Assembly (NCBI GenBank): GCA_027449165.1
Contig: DAIDMD010000117.1
Span: 1 to 46,060 of the forward strand
Source of the DNA: Acidiferrobacter sp.
GTDB lineage: Bacteria; Pseudomonadota; Gammaproteobacteria; Acidiferrobacterales; Acidiferrobacteraceae
Reading direction: 5' to 3'
DNA: 46,060 nucleotides
The translations under genes and the position numbers were made by a program. Under the pieces are notes generated by a model. That model saw only the letters and a program-made list of their open reading frames with translations, was not told the DNA's origin and made no database searches. Positions within the stretch are counted from its first letter, which is position 1. Each line of letters starts with the position of its first letter. Below, piece by piece: positions 41,479-46,060 of the stretch.

Positions 41479-42573
41479 TCACAGATCGATCAAGACCCGC
41501 CCATGACGCACGAAGGGCGGCGCGACGAGCCGCGCGCCCAGGATCTGCCCGGACCGGCCCACGACCTCGCAGGCGTCGCCGTCGGCCGCCCCGGCCGGCA
41601 CCCGGACAAGCCCGATGCCGCGCGACAGGGACGGCGAGAAGCTGCCGCTCGTCACCGTGCCCGGACCCCAGTCGCCGCGCACGATCTGGCCGCTGCGCAC
41701 AACACCGGGCCCCTGCAGCAAAAGCCCGGTCAGCCTGCGCATGCCGCCTTGCGCGCGCTGTCGCAAAAGCGCAGGGCGGCCGATGAATTCGCGGTCGCCG
41801 GCGAAGCTGACGGTCCAGGCGAGACCCGACTCGAGCGGCGAGACGGTGGTGTCCATATCGTGCCCGTAGAGGTTCATGCCGGCCTCGAGACGCAGGGTAT
41901 CGCGGGCCCCCAGGCCGGCGGGCGCGACCCCTTGGGCGATGAACCTGCGCCACAGGCCGGTCACACGATGCGCGTCGACCAGGACCTCGAAACCGGCCTC
42001 CCCCGTGTAGCCCGTGCGGGCCAGGAAGGTGTCGCCGACAATCGCGGCGTGAAAGGGCTTCAGGCCGGCGAGCGCGGCGCACTCCTCGCGGCTTAAGACC
42101 CGCGATGCGGCGTCCTCGGCGCTCGGTCCCTGCACGGCGACCATGGCGAGATCCGGCCGCGGCGTGATCTCGACGTCGAACCCGCCGGCGTGCCCGCGAA
42201 GCCATGCGATGTCCTGCTCCGCGGGTCCGGCGTTGACGACCAGACGAAACCAGTCGGGCGCCAGGAAATAGGTGATGAGGTCGTCTAGGACGCCGCCCTG
42301 CTCGTCCAGAAGGCAGCCATAGAGCGCCTTGCCGGGGACCGTGAGCTTATCGACGTCGTTGGCGAGCACATAGCGCAGGAAGGCGCGGGCGCCGGCGCCG
42401 CGGACCTCCACGGCGCGCATATGGGAGACGTCGAAGATGCCGGCGTGACGGCGCACGGCGTGATGCTCGGCGATCTGCGACCCGTAGTGGAGGGGCATAT
42501 CCCACCCCCCGAAATCCACCATGCGGGCGAGCGCCTTGACATGCTCTTCATAAAGCGGGGTACGGTGACCCAT
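41479..42573 (-). CDS. gcvT: Glycine cleavage system T protein (aminomethyltransferase)
   Basis: [52 protein letters not shown]. Confidence 0.97.
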   Translation of the reverse strand: MGHRTPLYEEHVKALARMVDFGGWDMPLHYGSQIAEHHAVRRHAGIFDVSHMRAVEVRGAGARAFLRYVLANDVDKLTVPGKALYGCLLDEQGGVLDDLITYFLAPDWFRLVVNAGPAEQDIAWLRGHAGGFDVEITPRPDLAMVAVQGPSAEDAASRVLSREECAALAGLKPFHAAIVGDTFLARTGYTGEAGFEVLVDAHRVTGLWRRFIAQGVAPAGLGARDTLRLEAGMNLYGHDMDTTVSPLESGLAWTVSFAGDREFIGRPALLRQRAQGGMRRLTGLLLQGPGVVRSGQIVRGDWGPGTVTSGSFSPSLSRGIGLVRVPAGAADGDACEVVGRSGQILGARLVAPPFVRHGRVLIDL

Positions 42574-42635
42574 GAGAGATCTCGCGTTCGATACACACGA
42601 ACTCGGCCGCCAAAAGCGGCGAGCGCCTCGATAGC

Positions 42636-42801
42636 CACCCCTCTGTCCCACGACCTGAGAGCTTGAGCCCCTTCGGTGGACTGTCGCGCAGTCTCTCTCC
42701 AGAGTCGACGGTAATAGCCTCGCGGTCCTTTTGCCGGTACGTTTCCGGGCGGTTGCGTCGTCGGCGCCCATGCCCCGAGGGGCGGGCCTCTCCCGCGAGC
42801 T
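42636..42801 (-). promoter_or_regulatory. Tandem glycine riboswitch (two aptamers) upstream of gcvT
   Basis: Minus-strand CTCGCGGGAGAGGCC...GCGCCGACGACGCAACCGCCCGGAAACGTACCGGCAAAAGGACCGCGAGG (aptamer I), then CTCTGGAGAGAGACTGCGCGACAGTCCACCGAAGGGGCTCAAGCTCTCAGGTCGTGGGACAGAGGGG (aptamer II). Confidence 0.9.
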
Positions 42802-43014
42802 GCCTGTCGTGCGCCGACTATATCAGCCCGCCTGCGCAAACGCCAAGCGCGGCGGGGGAGGACCCCGGGCCCCTGCCCGGCGCGGCCATCCTTGCAAGCG
42901 CAGATATAAAAGGGCTAGGCTTAAACACAAAAATACAATGGCGGCCCGTAAGAGGGTCCTTTGGGGGGTGCGGCGGCGCGCGAGCGACCGGACGCAGACA
43001 CATAAGGAGAATCT

Positions 43015-43824
43015 ATGCTGCGCACTCTCGTTATCGCCCTGAGCCTGTTCGGGGCATCCGCCTGGGCCGCCGGCCGGCCCGCCGACTATATCCTGGTCGC
43101 CCCGCCCCGCCAGGGGCTCGCCCAGGCGAACGCCGTCTATGGACGCATCGCGCACTTTCTGACGCAGGCCACGGGCGCGCCGATCACGTTTCACTACATC
43201 AACAACTGGCTCAGCTACATGGCGGCGGTGCACGACAACACCGCCGACATCTATTTCGACGGCCCGTCGTTCATCGGCTGGCGCATCGCCCACTGGCACG
43301 ACCATGCGGCCGTGGCCTTGAGCGGCGACCTGAACTTCGTCCTTGTGACCAAGAAGGGGGGGCGTTCGCCCGCGCGGATCGATGACCTGATCGGGCGCGG
43401 CGTCTGCGCGTTCTCCCCGCCGAACCTGGGAACCTTGACGCTCGACAGCCAGTTCCCGAATCCCGCGCGCCAGCCCTATATCGTGGTCATCCACAACTTC
43501 GCCGAGGCGGCGCGCAACATCATCGACGGAGGCTGCTTGGCGGCGCTCGAGCCGCTGCCGGTCTACAAGCACCAGGCCATGCAGTTCCCCGGCAAGCTCC
43601 AGGTGGCCGACAAGATTCCGGGGCTGCCCAACCAGGGCTTCTCCCTCAGCGCCAAGGTGCCGCCCGCCCTGCGGCACAAGATCATAGCGGCCCTGTTGAG
43701 CCCCGCGGGCCGCGCCGCGACCAAGCCCCTGCGCGACATGTTCGGGCATAAGCGGCTCGTCCGGGTGCACGATGCCACCTATCTGCCGTACCGCAAGCTT
43801 TTGCGCGCCATGGCCGGCTTCTAG
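43015..43824 (+). CDS. PhnD-like phosphate/phosphite/phosphonate periplasmic binding protein
   Basis: Signal peptide; YILVAPPRQGLAQANAVYGRIAHFLTQATGAPITFHYINNWLSYMAAVHDNTADIYFDGPSFIGWR. Confidence 0.78.
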   Translation: MLRTLVIALSLFGASAWAAGRPADYILVAPPRQGLAQANAVYGRIAHFLTQATGAPITFHYINNWLSYMAAVHDNTADIYFDGPSFIGWRIAHWHDHAAVALSGDLNFVLVTKKGGRSPARIDDLIGRGVCAFSPPNLGTLTLDSQFPNPARQPYIVVIHNFAEAARNIIDGGCLAALEPLPVYKHQAMQFPGKLQVADKIPGLPNQGFSLSAKVPPALRHKIIAALLSPAGRAATKPLRDMFGHKRLVRVHDATYLPYRKLLRAMAGF

Positions 43825-43849
43825 CCATAAGCCACCCGCGGGCCGCGGC

Positions 43850-45304
43850 TCAATTCCGCGGGAGGCCGTGCGGTATCTGGTATTTTTCGAGCAGGCGATA
43901 GAGGGTCACGCGCGACACCCCGAGCGAGCGCGCCGAACGCGACAGATTTCCGGCGTTCTTGTCGAGGGCCTCGCAGATCGCCTCCCGCTCCGCGCGCTCG
44001 CGGGCCTCGGCCAGGGTCTCCTCGACGGGGACATCGCGATAGGATCCGATATAATCGAGACCCAGATCCTCGGGTCCTATCAACTGCCGTTCGCACATCA
44101 CCATGGCCCGCCGGACCCGATTTATGAGCTCGCGCACGTTCCCGGGCCAACTGTGCCGGCTCAAGGCCGCGAAGGCGTCGCGGCTGAAGCCGCGCACCTG
44201 CGGATTCTTTTCCGCGGCGAACATGTCGAACCAGTGGCGGGCCAGCAGCGTCACGTCGCCCTCCCGGGCGCGCAGCGGGGGCACCTCGAGATTCAGGACG
44301 TTCAGACGATAATAGAGGTCTTCGCGGAAGCGCTTTTCATGCACCGCCTTTTCGATGTCGACATGCGTGGCGGCGATGACGCGGATGTTGGCGTGCATGG
44401 TCTCGGTGCTGCCCACGCGCTCGTAGGTCCCGCCTTGTAGAACTCGCAACAGGTTCACCTGAAGATCGAGCGAGAGATCCCCGATCTCGTCGAGAAAGAG
44501 CGTGCCGCCGTCAGCCGCCTCGATACGTCCGATCTTGCGCTGATGGGCCCCGGTGAAGGATCCCTTCTCGTGACCGAACAGTTCCGACTGGATCAGCTTG
44601 TCGGGCAGCGCCCCGCAGTTGACGGCCACGAACGGCCGCGGCGCGCGCACCGAGTGGGCATGGATCGCAAGCGCGCACAACTCCTTGCCGGTGCCCGTCT
44701 CCCCCTGAACCAGGACCGGCGCGTCCGATTGGCTAATCTTGGCGATCCGCTGGAAGGTGGCCTTCATCGCCCGGCTGGCGCCGATGATGTTCTTCTCGAA
44801 TCGGATCTCGGCGGACCCTTGGGGGCGGTTGCGGCTCAGATTCGCCATGCCCAGGGCATGGCCCAGGCTGTGCAAGAGCCGCGGCACGTCCACCGGCGCG
44901 ACATGGAAATCGAGACAACATTCGCTGATGAGGTGGCTTGCCACCACGCTCTTCAGGAAGGCGAGATCGAGGATCGCGATCCACCGGAAGCGGTTATTGC
45001 CATAGCCCAACAAGGCCTCAGCGTCGGCAACCTCCTTTTCGCTCGCGTCCTGCAGGCACACGATGCCGACGCCCGCGCCCAAACGGTCCATGTGGGCCCG
45101 CGCCGCAGCCCACGCGCCGACACGCGTGAGATTCCATCCCTGGCTCGTGATATCCGCCTCCCGAAACGGCAGGGTCTTCGCCGCACAGTAAACGAGCAGC
45201 GAGCGAGGCCCGTCCCCGAGTCCCGCCCGGAATCCGAAGTTTTCGGTCTTGCGGTCTTTCTCCTCCCCCGACACTTCGATCTCCCCGTCTCCCCTGGCCG
45301 GCAT
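43850..45304 (-). CDS. Sigma-54-activator-type (AAA+/Fis HTH) transcriptional regulator, VpsR-like
   Basis: Walker A GETGTGKELCALAIHAHS; GSFTGAH loop; GGTLFLDEIGDLSLDLQVNLLRVLQ; NVRELINRVRRA; C-term Fis-type HTH NLSRSARSLGVSRVTLYRLLEKY; VpsR-like N-terminal domain. Confidence 0.9.
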   Translation of the reverse strand: MPARGDGEIEVSGEEKDRKTENFGFRAGLGDGPRSLLVYCAAKTLPFREADITSQGWNLTRVGAWAAARAHMDRLGAGVGIVCLQDASEKEVADAEALLGYGNNRFRWIAILDLAFLKSVVASHLISECCLDFHVAPVDVPRLLHSLGHALGMANLSRNRPQGSAEIRFEKNIIGASRAMKATFQRIAKISQSDAPVLVQGETGTGKELCALAIHAHSVRAPRPFVAVNCGALPDKLIQSELFGHEKGSFTGAHQRKIGRIEAADGGTLFLDEIGDLSLDLQVNLLRVLQGGTYERVGSTETMHANIRVIAATHVDIEKAVHEKRFREDLYYRLNVLNLEVPPLRAREGDVTLLARHWFDMFAAEKNPQVRGFSRDAFAALSRHSWPGNVRELINRVRRAMVMCERQLIGPEDLGLDYIGSYRDVPVEETLAEARERAEREAICEALDKNAGNLSRSARSLGVSRVTLYRLLEKYQIPHGLPRN

Positions 45305-45306
45305 CG

Positions 45307-46060
45307 CTAAAATATCGTGGGCACGGTCACGCTCAAGTCGATATTCGGCGCATCCTTCGTGAGGCCCACCGCCAGGTTGGTGACGAAGGTCACGCTGCGG
45401 CTGTCGGCATAGGACATGCCCAGATTCAGGACCGCCGCGTTGCCGCTGCTGCCCACGACCCCCTGCCACGCGCCGCCCTGCGGCTTGATTCGGGTCTCGG
45501 CGATGAAGTTCTCCGCCAAAGACAGCGTCAGGCTCACGCGCCGATTGAGCGCAAACGCCGTACCGCCCCCGAAACTGACGTAGTTGCCGCCGGCCACCTC
45601 TCCGGGCTGCGCGGGTCCGGTGCTGGAGATATTCCCGAAACTTTGCGGGATATTATAGGTGTAGCTCACGCTCCCGAACAGGATGGCCGGACTCGCGGGC
45701 TTGATGAACGAAAGCCCCGTGGACACGGACCACATCCCGTTGCCGGTCGGCAGCGACTCCGGGTAGCTCAGGTTGTCGTTCTGCGTCTGGGTGACCACCG
45801 GGATGCCGTAGGGGCTGCGTCCGGTCGGCGCCTTGGCCGTCAGGTTCCAGATGGCCGCGGCCCCGCCCTGGCTGCCGGAGAGCTGGTAGTACAGCGCCGC
45901 GCTCGCATCGCCGATCTGACCCTTGTTGGTCACGTCCTGCTGGCTCGCCTGCAGGCTCGAGCTGTTGACGCCGACCGACACATACGTGCTTTGCCGGGCC
46001 AGGTAGGGCACGGTCACCGACAGCTCGAGATCATTCGTGGGGGCGTAACTGGTCTGGAGC
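45307..46060 (-). CDS. Outer-membrane beta-barrel/transporter-like protein (N-terminus outside window)
   Basis: Open frame to window edge (LQTSYAPTNDLELSVTVPYLARQSTYVSVGVNSSS...); long run of barrel strands (GLSFIKPASPAILFGSVSYTYNIP, YVSFGGGTAFALNRRVSLTLSLAENF), ends SVTVPTIF. Confidence 0.72.
   Translation of the reverse strand, partial: LQTSYAPTNDLELSVTVPYLARQSTYVSVGVNSSSLQASQQDVTNKGQIGDASAALYYQLSGSQGGAAAIWNLTAKAPTGRSPYGIPVVTQTQNDNLSYPESLPTGNGMWSVSTGLSFIKPASPAILFGSVSYTYNIPQSFGNISSTGPAQPGEVAGGNYVSFGGGTAFALNRRVSLTLSLAENFIAETRIKPQGGAWQGVVGSSGNAAVLNLGMSYADSRSVTFVTNLAVGLTKDAPNIDLSVTVPTIF

Overview
The window appears to be two unrelated bacterial segments joined in one contig. Bases 1 to about 8,365 look actinobacterial: glpD, a DUF3494 ice-binding-like surface protein followed by a class F-like sortase, acyl-CoA dehydrogenase, family III CoA-transferase, an Lrp/AsnC ligand-binding domain protein, DUF3039, a class I glutamine amidotransferase, and a truncated TrmA/RlmD-type RNA methyltransferase. 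Bases 8,365-46,060 look like an autotrophic gammaproteobacterium: rpoD-dnaG-yqeY-rpsU, tsaD, plsY, folB, pteridine reductase, cbbO-cbbQ, cca, slt, rlmI, a thioredoxin-domain protein, rhodanese, gcvPB-tpx-gcvPA-gcvH-gcvT, and a VpsR-like regulator. The break lies in a 22-nt tRNA 5'-half just downstream of rpoD. The items most worth a second look are: (1) the chimeric junction; (2) an AT-richer two-gene module, an AAA_21/OLD-like ATPase plus a TOPRIM/DUF4276-like protein, that is a candidate anti-phage system; (3) a HigBA-type toxin-antitoxin locus whose toxin is frameshifted by an exact 14-bp tandem duplication; (4) a tandem glycine riboswitch upstream of gcvT; (5) an ice-binding-like protein with a sorting signal next to its probable dedicated sortase; (6) a cbbQO pair with no RuBisCO genes nearby; and (7) tpx embedded between gcvPA and gcvPB. 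All functional calls come from reading the sequence; no database search was run.
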